A stretch of 64,000 bases of DNA from Epiperipatus broadwayi. Taxonomy: Eukaryota; Onychophora; Udeonychophora; Euonychophora; Peripatidae. Location: the NCBI GenBank assembly GCA_028023455.1, contig JAQFVV010013289.1, positions 40,660 through 104,659 on the forward strand, given 5' to 3'. Of this stretch, positions 54,211-64,000 are shown piece by piece (the stretch's first letter is position 1; the number at the start of each line of letters is the position of its first letter). Position numbers and translations under genes: made by a program. A model generated the notes under the pieces. The model saw only the letters and a list, made by a program, of their open reading frames with translations. It did no database searches and had not been told where the DNA came from.

Positions 54211-54501
54211 ATAAAATTGGACGTTCATTTGACCTTTCATTTTCCCAACCCTCTATGTCAAAATCAATATTGTTTATCATCCAGTATATTGTGTTCCCCA
54301 GATATCTATGAATAGGGCCCCAAAGTGAGGAACGTTTCATTGAAGTCCTTTCTAGTTTAATGCTCTATCATTCTTAGTATTGGCCACACCCTTTCTAGGT
54401 GTGGATTGCATGCCACTGGTGGATTGTTGAACACCATCATCATTCTTCCTTAGAATAGAGTGAGGATTATAATAAGGTGCACTTTTTATTTTTGACTTTG
54501 G

Positions 54502-55175
54502 TCAGTACCTACTTCTGCTTCTATCTAACCTATTTTGATACCATGGGGATTTACCTTGTATTTTAATGCTATTTACAGAGGCAAGGGATTCCCTATTAGC
54601 TCTGGTCTTACCATCACTCACTTTATTGCTAATTTCAATGGAATCTAACAGATCAACAACTTCCTCACTGGTTTGCCTGTCTGATGCTATTAAGATCTGT
54701 TCTACATGGCAAGGAAGGTTGTGCCATAATATGTGAACAATTTGTTGTTCAGATAAGAGGTAGGCAGTGAGGGTCTTCAATTTTCCAGCCTGTTTCCTGA
54801 AAAATTGAGTGTAACTACCCTTATAATGATTGTACTTTTCTTGAGATATTTGGTACTTCATGTTGTCCTGCTTATCCTCTCCCCAAAAACTAATTAGCAG
54901 CAAATGCTTAAAATCTCTGTAAGTACATGTTTATCAAATAAAGATTGCCACCAATCCAAAGAAGATGAGTACAGATGGTTGCTTGCAATTGCAATCCTCT
55001 CCACTTCTGACAATGGACAAAGTAAAAACAACTCATCCAGGCTTTGCAAAAACTCGAAGGGGTTTTCCAAGTACTCCCCTTTAAGAGACTTAGTGGTTAG
55101 AAACTTAAGAGCTGTAGAATCACATGAATCTCTCTCATGATTTATCCTCACTTTCTCTGATTCTAACTTCTGCAA
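54502..55175 (-). pseudogene. gypsy gag, capsid-like part
   Basis: Two minus-strand frames (55,175-54,894 and 54,903-54,502) overlap and together give a Ty3-type capsid. They contain NPFEFLQSLDELFLLCPLSE, SSSLDWWQSLF, then FWGEDKQDN, YTQFFRKQAGKLKTLTAYLL, and LPCHVEQILIA. The aromatic and Leu spacing is that of retroelement capsids. A short overlap at 54,894-54,903 indicates a frameshift, genuine or mutational. The C-terminal end is Ser/Arg-rich without a CCHC zinc knuckle. Confidence 0.75.
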
Positions 55176-55328
55176 ATCTATTCTGCTATTTCATACCTCT
55201 TCTATGGATCCTAAAGAATACTGATCAACTAGACCACAACATACTTCATTAACCTCAGTAGCATTCAACTTTGCAGTACCTAATTGCCTTACATCCATCT
55301 TTAAATGCTGCTTTTGGCCTAAAGTATC

Positions 55329-56480
55329 CTAAACATATCTCTCTAACCAAGTTTGACATCTCCTCCATTCACAACTCAGTTCACTTCTAAGTCTATCATC
55401 TACCCTGTCTGAAAAGACTTGTCTATCCACAGAACTCTTTACACCATCTATTTCTATTTTCAAATTCTGATATCCCTCACTCACCTCACTTAATTTAGTT
55501 GCTATGGCTTGCACATCCTCACCTCCTATCTCTAGATGATGTATTCTTATGATGATGTGTTTAACTTGGTCAACCATATCTTGATTGGACCCACCTGGTT
55601 TTAGTTTCTGTGCCTCCACTCTCAAGTTTAGATTCTTAATCTGGTCTTGGTACTCACTAATCTGGTCGTCTATTTTTGAGGTTTTATCTACATTTATATT
55701 CTGATGCTCTAGTACACTTCCTCAGACACCTTCTATCTTTTCCTCAAATATTCTAAATTTCTGTTCAATGTCTATAGTACATTCATAGGCGTACTTACTA
55801 TATAACCCTTGATATTCTTGTCCCAAGGGTGTTTACAATTGTCAGTTCTGACCTTGTGAAATTTTCCTGTATTTCTTTCCTAAGCTGAATTATTGAGTTC
55901 TCACAGTCTACTCTTATTTGCTGCAGCTGATTCTTAACATCAACTTCTATTGTTTCCAGCTTATGTGTCTGACTTTTCATATCTTCCCTAACTTCTTTCA
56001 TCTCTAAAATTAGTTTCACTGAATTTTCCTGTAGTACCGACATTTCTACTCTTATTTCTAACATCATACTATCTTTCATCTCTCTAAAATCTTCCTTTGA
56101 CATCATACTATATTTTATCTTTCTACAATCTTCCTTTGACATCATACTATCTTTCATCTCTCTACAATCTTCCTTTTACATCATACTATTTTTCATCTCT
56201 AACATTTGTTGAGCTAAATTATCTTCCATCTTTGTAAAGTTTCCCTTTGATATCATACTATCTTTCATCTCTAACATCTGTTTATCTGAATTATTTTTTC
56301 TTCTCTAACATCATACTATTTTTTATCTCTAACATTTGTTGAACTAAATTATTGGAATTCTTGTTTATTGCATCAAGCAATTTGGAGTAATCAAATGCTC
56401 CTCCCAATTAGACACTTTCTGCCCTACTATCTTCTTTATTTGTGAAGTTTAGTTTCATTTCCCGAATGTATATAAGGAGA
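55329..56480 (-). pseudogene. gypsy gag N terminus, coiled coil with tandem repeats
   Basis: Minus frames at 56,157-55,798 and 55,625-55,329 encode long charged helices (LEMKEVREDMKSQTHKLE, NQLQQIRVDCENSIIQL). Upstream, from about 56,040 to 56,345, a ~39-bp unit coding SMMSKEDCREMKD is repeated several times with decay. The region is likely a coiled-coil N-terminal part of gag. Stops occur between the frames. The LTR element at 40.1 kb has a comparable coiled coil. Confidence 0.6.
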
Positions 56481-57698
56481 CAAGACAATCACCTCTGGAG
56501 ATAATATTTCTTGGGACCCGCCCAAATCTTTATCAATATTAAACTCTTCCATTGTACTTTATATTTTTACTTATTAATATTTGCAGACAAAGAAAAGGTA
56601 CATCAGTTTCATTCCCCCTCCCCAATCAAACAATCTAAATTTTCCGTCATCACTTATAAGTACATAAGATTATTCCAGTATGTTTATTTGTGTTATTAAA
56701 TGCAACATTCAGTTTCCACATTTGATAGCAAAATTAGGGCACTGTATACTCTGATAATATTGATCCAAACATTAATAATTTATCTAGATAATATCTCTAT
56801 ATTCACCTACATTTATACTGTACATTAAATTGACTTTTATATAATAATGAAAACAACATATTTTAATAAGCATGATTATTAAGTTAAGTTCTATGTGCCA
56901 TGCAAAACTACAGCTAATAGCTACAATACCATACAACTTTTATTTATCAAATTTTATATGTTGGCTATATACACTATAATCCTATCATACATACCTCACT
57001 ATAATTATCAAGCCCACAAAGCCACAACTTGTCTTATCTATGTCACAATATATCCATTCAGCAAACATTGGGAATCCAGAAACCAACTTCATGTCTATTC
57101 ATTGTGACTTGACACATCAAATATAAACAACTAGCACAATAATTATCCACCATTAATAAATCATGCAGCTATGTTAGTGCACCAGAAAACCTACTATAAT
57201 AATCATCATTAGACCTAATACACTGGACAACAAAAACAGTTCTATAGTTAATCATCTATCAATCAATCAGGACACTATGATGCACCAGAAAACCTCACCA
57301 GGATCATCATCATCAATCGATCATGCCTTGTTACCCAATCATCAACCAATCAATGTCAATCAATGCCCAAAATTGACACACAAGAAAACGTTAAATAATC
57401 TGAAAAATTTACTAAACTATTCAATGTCAAGACATCTGGGCACCACAATCCAACCTACACTATGTCTAGCTCCACTACACATTACACATCCACATTGGTC
57501 TCCAGCAAACCTAGTCCAATCATCATCATTGCACAATTAATTGAGCTACCACTTTACATACAACAAAATCCGTATTGCAATCTATCTACTGAGATGTCAA
57601 TTATATCTCAAGCCACCACAATGGGCATCCAGAAAACATACTTTTCATCATCATCAGTCAATCGAGGCCCCAAAGTTGGTGCACCAGAAAACGTACCC
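56481..57698 (-). other. gypsy 5' leader with degenerate short repeats
   Basis: Between gag and the 5' LTR. On the plus strand the word GCACCAGAAAAC occurs at 57,179, 57,282 and 57,681, with the variant GCATCCAGAAAAC at 57,625, and runs of AATCATCATC lie between. Unit spacing is irregular. The short plus-strand frames at 57,277-57,768 pass through these repeats and are not genes. A primer binding site next to the LTR could not be matched with confidence. Confidence 0.6.
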
Positions 57699-60600
57699 TA
57701 TAACCTACACTCCAAACACTGCTCATATACATTACATGAGTGAAATGCCCCGGCACCAGTTTTATTAATAAATAGAACAATATAACAAAATATGTAATAC
57801 AAAATTATTACTGAGATTCTATAGTTAAGTTTATGTTCAGCTCAGTTCAGTGGGAGGCTATAGTCAGTTCATAAGATATATGATAATAAATGAATAAAAG
57901 AAGAAATATTACAAAACATTCAATATAATGTAAATTCCTTTGTTAATTAATTGTATGATAAAGAATCATAATGTTTATTTGGTACAGTCTATTAAAATAT
58001 ACTTTAAACTTAATTTCTTCCTTCATCCAAGTATAACATATATCAGCTTGCTACAATTATGTTCCTAAACAATTCTATGACTTGGGATATCATAATCTAA
58101 ACATCTACTTTAATGCCAATCAAGAAATAAACAATAAGATCTCAGGGAATTTTAACAAACACAGTTGAATTAAATAAACTACATTGGCCCATAAGTTATA
58201 ATTCTAAAGTATGACAAAAGGTAATGAAACAAATTGACTAAATATTTTACTGTGTTTCAGTAATAAGATAATGACAGAAATAGGGTATTTTAATCTCATA
58301 TCATCATCTAACAAATATACTGACTTGGGAACCATTTTAATACATTTATCCAGAGGCAAATATTTTTTATAATGTTTGGATTAAGAAAAATAATATTGTC
58401 AGACACTAGCAAATTTAATATTATAACTCTAAAATAATATATTTATTTTGTAATAGATTTATGAAATGTGGAAATGGAAAAACACGAATGTACACAAGAA
58501 TAACTCAAGACATAGTTTTTTTAAGATTTTAAATGACTAAAACAAATCATTTATTACAATAAAATAAACATGGTTTAATATGATATTTACAAATGAACTA
58601 TTTTTGTTACAGATTTCTTTAAATTATCAAATAAACTTTGAACATCAGTTTGGGATTATCCCTACTATCAAAGCAAATTAATAACAAAACTTAAATATCC
58701 TGACTTCGAACATATGCTTTGCCTACATATTTCATCTATACAACAATAAATAAATGTCATATTATATTATTAGCACAAAAAAAGATACTTTCAAGAGGAT
58801 ATTACTGTTGATTGATAAAATAAATCAAATTAATTATATTTGGTTCTCAACAAAGCAACTTACTCTAATTGACTAAATAATCACTTTCAATAGCAACAAA
58901 ATCATGTTTATTTTGGTGATTTGATCATTTATAACCTTTATTTAATATTACAATAGAATGACAGCCTGTTAAGCTAATTGCGCAGACGCTGTGAGGATGT
59001 TATTATTAATAAATGAATACCTTCGAACGACCACATGATATAGTATTTGTGTAAGAGTAAAAAGGAACCTCTTACTCTTATGACTCAAATGTTTATAAAT
59101 GAGCAAATCTGAAGAAGTTGTAACGAAGGCATGACTACATAATAGTCACTTTAAATTACTATATATAATGTCTGTATGAATGACACCAATGAAATTTTCT
59201 AGAATTTACTAAACGCCACATTTGAGTCATAAGAGTAAGAGGTTCCTTTTTACTCTTACACAAATACTATATCATGTGGTCATTCGAATGTATTCATTTA
59301 TTAATAATAACATCCTCACAGCGTCTGCGCAATTAGCTTAACAGGCTGTCATTCTATTGTAATAATAATCGTATGCAAGACATTATAAAAATAAATGTTT
59401 ATTCATGTCTTCGTTTAGAGTGGCGTTTAGTAAATTCTAGAAAATTTCATTGGCGTCATTCATACAGACATTATATATAGTAATTTAAAGTGACTATTAT
59501 GTAGTCACGCCTTCGTTACAACTACTTCAGATTTGCTCATTTATAAACATTTGAGTCGTAAGAATAAGAGGTTCCTTTTTACTCTTACACAAATACTATA
59601 TCATGTGGTCGTTCGAAGGTATTCATTTATTAATAATAACATCCTCACAGCATCTGCGCAATTAGCTTAACAGGCTGTCATTCTATTGTAATAATAATCG
59701 TACGCAAGACGTTAAAAAAATAAATGTTTAACCTTTATTTAAATAAATACACTGTATTTTAAAATATGTATTTCCCGTTTTAATTTCAATACTTTATACT
59801 CCTATTAAACAAATGTAATGTATTTCAAAAAACATTTATTCCTCATTTTAATTTCAATATCCCTATACTTTATATAAGCAATATTATTTATATTATGTGT
59901 GTGTGTGCATGTTCAAGCAGCAATAATATAAAACAATCTTTCTATAACCTTTCCATTCATCAAGAAAATATCATACAATTATTTTATTTTGGACAATGTC
60001 GTAGTTCATCAATAAAATAAGAAACTAATATTACATCAACAATTAATCTAACAATTTATCTGGCCACCTATTAATTAACACATAGCTATATTTTCATGAT
60101 TATACATACTATACGTTATAAGTGATATCTACATGAGGAGCAAATAAACTCTTACTGAAAACTTCTACAATAATTCATCTGATTCTAAATATACTTTTGG
60201 TGGGGACTTTTTCCTTATCATCAGGGCCCTAAGAAAACATCACTTCAAAACATCATTTAATCATACGCATATAAAATCAACTAGGCTCTACTCATGGAAA
60301 ATTATTAACATAGACTAAGTAAGCAAATATTTTATCTGTACAGACATTATAACACAATCAGATTTCTTTCCATTCTCATAGCTTTTCTAAATATTAAACA
60401 TTATAAATACATGCTGGCAGATAAATACATCCAGATAGCATAACAATCCATTCAACTAGGTAGAATACGACAATGTCCGAAATTTATACATAAAATATTC
60501 ACAAACTGAACTTTGTCAAACAAATGTCATAATTGTGCAAAACAGACACACACCTGCGAACAAAAATATATATAAAATTAACTCTAAATTACACACTATG

Positions 60601-61005
60601 CAGGCAACATGGTAATTAAATATTGCATTAAGGTATAACATTTAATTTAAAATAAACTTTAGGTTACTTTTAAAATTTAATATTCATAGTTATTACGAAC
60701 GAACTTTCTTTCATATCTTGCAAACTATTTCTTTTAAAAATTCGTTGATTTAAAGAAAGAACAAAATTCTCACTTTGAGATAATAAAGTATGCAAAATAA
60801 ATATAAACCTCTCTAATAATATATTTTAAAAATATATTTCTTTCTTTTACCCTCGTAAAAGAACAATAAGACCTATTTGAACATAATCAATTTTTACCAG
60901 CATATTCCTCATTTGGATATGCTGCAGAGACGGTCTTGAAGAACAAAATTACCCAAATTATATATTAACATAATAATAAATAAGCATATCTACCTATCAT
61001 ATACA
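57699..61005 (-). repeat. 5' LTR of the gypsy element, with insertion
   Basis: Direct copy of 50,693-53,228, interrupted by a 784-bp insertion at 58,946-59,729. It also lacks about 20 bp near 58,890 that the partner has (ACATATACCTTTAATGCAT). The right edge ends ATATACA against unrelated TTAATTATAAC. Confidence 0.9.
58946..59729 (-). mobile_element. nonautonomous PLE-like insertion with 13-bp target duplication
   Basis: The partner LTR lacks this segment. AACCTTTATTTAA lies on both sides (58,933-58,945 and 59,730-59,742). Inside, a unit U (starting CATTTGAGTC, ending GCAAGACGTTA-like) and a unit B alternate: inverted U (left-truncated), inverted B, then direct U, B, U. One inverted terminus plus a tandem direct pair is the organisation described for Penelope-like elements. 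The word CTGAAGAAGTTGTAACGAAG at 59,109-59,128, repeated inversely near 59,510-59,530, resembles the hammerhead-bearing PLE terminus but has GAAGG for GAAAC. There is no coding capacity. It is not the same family as the 9.7-kb PLE. Confidence 0.8.
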
Positions 61006-62955
61006 TTAATTATAACAAGCAATAAAAGAAATAAAGAAACACAGGTTATTAGTTTGGTAACTTAAACTAAGAGTTCACTTGCAAAGCTCAGTTCCAGGTT
61101 TGTTAAGCAATATGGGACACATTCCAAACTGAATTTAAATTAAAATAAACTGCTGTAAAATCACCAAACAAATATAATCATGCTTAAATGGGACTCAGCA
61201 TCTTCAATGTTCATAACAAAGTTATTTAAGTTACTCTATCATACATAAGCAATCAATTTATCTTTTATTATGATGAGAATATAATAAATTCTTAACTACT
61301 GTTGGACAGGAATTATCTCACTTATTCCATTATAATTCTAACTTAAATACTTAATTATTTTTAGTAGTTTCTTGAATAGCATGGTTTATTCTTAAATATA
61401 GTCCATTAAGATACCATGTTTCCTTAGTAATTCGTCAATTAATAATACTTTGTTTTATTTTCCATCTTTATCAAAGAGAACAAAAATTGTCCGCATTTAT
61501 ATCCTTCCATTTGATTTAAGCAAATACTTAATTTGAAGTAGCTCACATTATTATTTCCTTCATTTGAAATATGTATTATTTCCAGAAATACCAGACAAAC
61601 AAATACTGTCATCTCTTTATGATGAATTTAAACATGGCATGATTTATCAAATTATGCATATCATTGAATTTATGTTTAATTCTCACAAAAACATAACACG
61701 GAAAATAGTAAAGAATCAAAATATATTCTGTAAAATAGTTCTACATGTGTTTTCCAGATTTATTAAAGAACACACATTGGTTAATGATACAACAATAATA
61801 TTCATGCAAGTTGTTCTTATGTAAAATGATAATTAAGTGAAGTAATGTAGACTGGATGTTATTAACATACATTTTTAAAAGAGCAATAGTCATGAAACAG
61901 GTTAATTCAAAATGTTTAAATTAAGGAGAATGAAGTAAACTGATGCACCTTCTTTTTAAATTTAGAACTGCATTCTAAAATTAACTTGTTCCATAATAAA
62001 TTTCTTAAAATCCTTTCAAAGTTTTACTCTAAACTCCTTTTCAAAATCAATTTGACTTCAGCAACTGACTTTAGTTTTACAATAATGCGCCACTGTTTTT
62101 GACTACAAATACATTACATAATAAGCAATTTTTTTTTACTGGAGATCTTTGTTAAATAGCTCTCTTTAGCAAAGTTCATTAACTTCCACCTGGTTACTCC
62201 CATGCTTCCCTTCCATCTCATACTAATTACGTATTCAAAAAAATATTTTCAAAAAAAAATAAAATCTCTTTGATTTTTTAGAATTAAAATCGATATACAA
62301 ATAATAATAAAATAAATAGCTTTTACAAACTTGAAAGAAAAATGAATATCAATTAACTATTAAACAAAAATGATTAATAATTTAATTTTTAAAATAATTC
62401 ATTGATTCAACTATCTATTAATCATTGGAAAAAAATATATATTTGTTAAATTATTTAAGACAATTACTGTAATTTAAATGTTTTATTGTGTATGTACTAT
62501 TGTTTGCTGTTATTAAAGGATGAAAATGAAATGAAACATAATACAGACATACATGCACCTGTACTGCAACCTAAATATTAAACTACCTTAACTAAATATA
62601 ATTGAAATGGCTATTAATTGTTGACAAAAGGATAAGTTTTAATGAATAAAGAATTATGAAACTATTCAACCAATATTACACTAATTAAAGATAACATTGC
62701 ATCTTTCTGACAAAATGTATCCATTCCATTAATAAACAACTTCTCTTCCTTACATTAAATACCTCATTAACCACACTAATAATAATGAATACCTATCAAG
62801 TGGTCAATAAACTGCATAAGCAATCCATATCCAAGCTTTAAACAATCTCCAGCAAAAAAATTTAAAATTCTAAGGCTATTTCATTTTTTTAATATAATAT
62901 AACTATTTAATTAAGATACAAAGTATCTTAAACCCTTGTGCCCATAAAGATGGTC

Positions 62956-62957
<2 letters not shown>
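61006..62957. other. AT-rich DNA with one candidate frame
   Basis: Apart from the frame at 61,564-61,824 nothing recognisable is present. There are no repeats shared with the rest of the window. Confidence 0.4.
61564..61824 (+). CDS. hypothetical 86-codon frame or exon
   Basis: Open from an ATG at 61,569 (a few codons into the stretch) to TAA at 61,822-61,824. A good acceptor (TATGTATTATTTCCAG) falls inside at about 61,584, so the frame may be a terminal exon starting with EIPDKQILSSLYDEF. The residues are a fair mix, with Asp, Glu, Pro, Cys and His besides the expected Ile/Asn/Lys, and it lies outside any recognised transposon. No domain was recognised and no upstream exon was found. A chance frame is quite possible in this composition. 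Confidence 0.25.
   Translation: MKYVLFPEIPDKQILSSLYDEFKHGMIYQIMHIIEFMFNSHKNITRKIVKNQNIFCKIVLHVFSRFIKEHTLVNDTTIIFMQVVLM

Positions 62958-63022
<65 letters not shown>
62958..63022. repeat. (TA)n microsatellite
   Basis: About 64 bp of TA, first of two tracts separated by ~95 bp of ordinary sequence. Confidence 0.96.
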
Positions 63023-63024
<2 letters not shown>

Positions 63025-63115
63025 AAGCAGTCAATCTTAGCTTAAGATTGTGCTTCATGTTTCTACCTACTAACCTGTGTTTAAACCCCTATATCCCACC
63101 CACTCCTTTTTTGTC

Positions 63116-63175
<60 letters not shown>
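63116..63175. repeat. (TA)n microsatellite
   Basis: About 60 bp of TA, second of the pair. It produces the Tyr-Ile run in the plus frame 63,048-63,245, which is not a gene. Confidence 0.96.
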
Positions 63176-63178
<3 letters not shown>

Positions 63179-64000
63179 GAATGCATGCCTAAATTTATCA
63201 ATTTTAACTTTCAATAACATTTTATTACTAATTTATCATTATTAATTCTATTATTAATTATTAGTTCCTTTTTTTGTATTAAAGTATTATAGGTGTGACA
63301 CAATATATATATAGGAGCAAAATACTAACAAAATATTGATTTTTTTGTAAATATTTTATTATATGTCATTTTTAGCTTTTTCTTTTTAAATTGCTTGTTT
63401 TTCTATAAACTATAAATTTTTTTTATAAAATCCAATATGGAAGATGCAAGTGTTGTTAATTGTCTACAAATAATTAGGGGTTTGGAAGCACTATTGTTTT
63501 AATCTGGGGAAGGTATATTTTTTAATTAAAGTTTTACTTAAAATAAATGGGATTAAGTAGATTAAAGATTTACTTTTGTCAAAATAACATGTTGTCAAAT
63601 CTATTTCTAATCTGGAAATAAATTTGAATTTATTTTTGGACGTTATCTAACAATTGCATCTTCAAAAACAACTGATAAAAAAAAAGGTATAAAATGACCG
63701 AATTTTGAATCACAAGAGATTAACTACTATTGAAAGAAGATTAGCTACTATTAGAGAGGTATTATAAAATGTATTTCGTTTTGCTTGAAACTTAAAAAAT
63801 GATGTAGCAGTAAATCAAGCACTCTGCTCAACCCTTTGGGTCATCATCTGCAGCTACTGTAATATACTGCTGCCCTGAAATGAAGAAAGGTCAAAAAAAG
63901 AATTTTAGAATAGAATAGAAGTTTTCTACCATCGGAGAACTTGCATTCCAATTGCCGTGCACAGGCTGTATTAATATGGACTCTTAAAATTGAAAGGTAA
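63176..64000. other. AT-rich DNA, no gene recognised
   Basis: No feature can be supported. The last 200 bp are less AT-rich but open in no frame for long. Confidence 0.4.

Larger units (their letters stand above)
50693..61005 (-). mobile_element. Ty3/gypsy LTR retrotransposon, internally truncated
   Basis: Direct repeats 50,693-53,228 and 57,699-61,005 flank a 4.47-kb interior coding gag, protease and the start of reverse transcriptase on the minus strand. Hence the right copy is the 5' LTR. The LTRs are about 2.5 kb once the 784-bp insertion in the right copy is removed, and they differ by only a few percent by eye, so insertion is fairly recent. The RT breaks off at about 53,226 and the 3' LTR follows within bases; the catalytic YxDD, RNase H and integrase are missing. 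The element is therefore nonautonomous. No clear target duplication or primer binding site was found. Confidence 0.9.

Noticed and set aside
53268-55140. Plus-strand frames over the gypsy interior
   Set aside because: Antisense shadows of gag, protease and RT on the minus strand.
57277-57768. Three overlapping plus-strand frames of 75-93 codons
   Set aside because: They lie in the repeat-rich gypsy leader and LTR edge, with His/Ser/Thr/Gln-rich composition from ATC/CAC words and no domain.

Overview
This window is AT-rich (by eye over 70% A+T) animal nuclear DNA. Spliceosomal intron signals, tRNA-derived SINEs, RTE-type and other LINEs, Penelope-like elements (PLEs), Ty3/gypsy LTR elements, long (TA)n and (GATA)n microsatellites and roughly 400-bp satellite units point to an invertebrate metazoan. 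A spiralian or cnidarian would fit, but the lineage cannot be fixed from the sequence. No bacterial operon, CRISPR array or intact cellular ORF is present. Most open frames are microsatellite translations or pieces of transposons.

Layout. 1-7.5 kb: quiet DNA with a minimal tRNA-derived SINE, a foldback repeat and an inverted satellite array walled by (TA)n. 7.5-10.3 kb: a decayed LINE followed by a PLE remnant with a GIY-YIG-like domain. 10.7-14.0 kb: a nearly full-length RTE LINE on the minus strand. 15.0-15.95 kb: the 3' end of a different LINE. 19.2-23.45 kb: a second, larger inverted satellite array. 23.8-24.2 kb: two candidate alternative terminal exons on the minus strand. 25.75-37.2 kb: three phase-compatible exons of a plus-strand gene for a cysteine-containing protein. 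Its second intron, about 10 kb, holds PLE remnants, a long-armed foldback/MITE and a second RTE copy carrying a perfect 53-bp hairpin. 37.7-43.2 kb: a decayed LTR retrotransposon with 1.97-kb LTRs and a coiled-coil gag remnant. 43.5 kb: a PLE-like inverted terminus with a hammerhead-like core. 46.9-48.8 kb: a candidate terminal exon, a SINE and a LINE remnant. 50.7-61.0 kb: a Ty3/gypsy element on the minus strand with about 2.5-kb LTRs, whose pol is cut off inside reverse transcriptase. One of its LTRs contains a 784-bp PLE-like insertion with a 13-bp target duplication, and the sibling LTR gives the empty site. 61-64 kb: mostly unassigned, with paired (TA)n tracts.

How it fits together. The host content that can be argued for is one split plus-strand gene (25.75-37.2 kb), a possible minus-strand 3' gene end (23.85-24.13 kb) and a possible terminal exon at 46.9 kb. 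Everything else is nested or decayed mobile DNA. The least routine material is (i) the two inverted ~400-bp satellite arrays sharing a core motif, (ii) the PLE-like family with inverted termini and hammerhead-like cores, and (iii) the alternative terminal exons. All functional statements are inferences from reading the sequence; no database search was possible.
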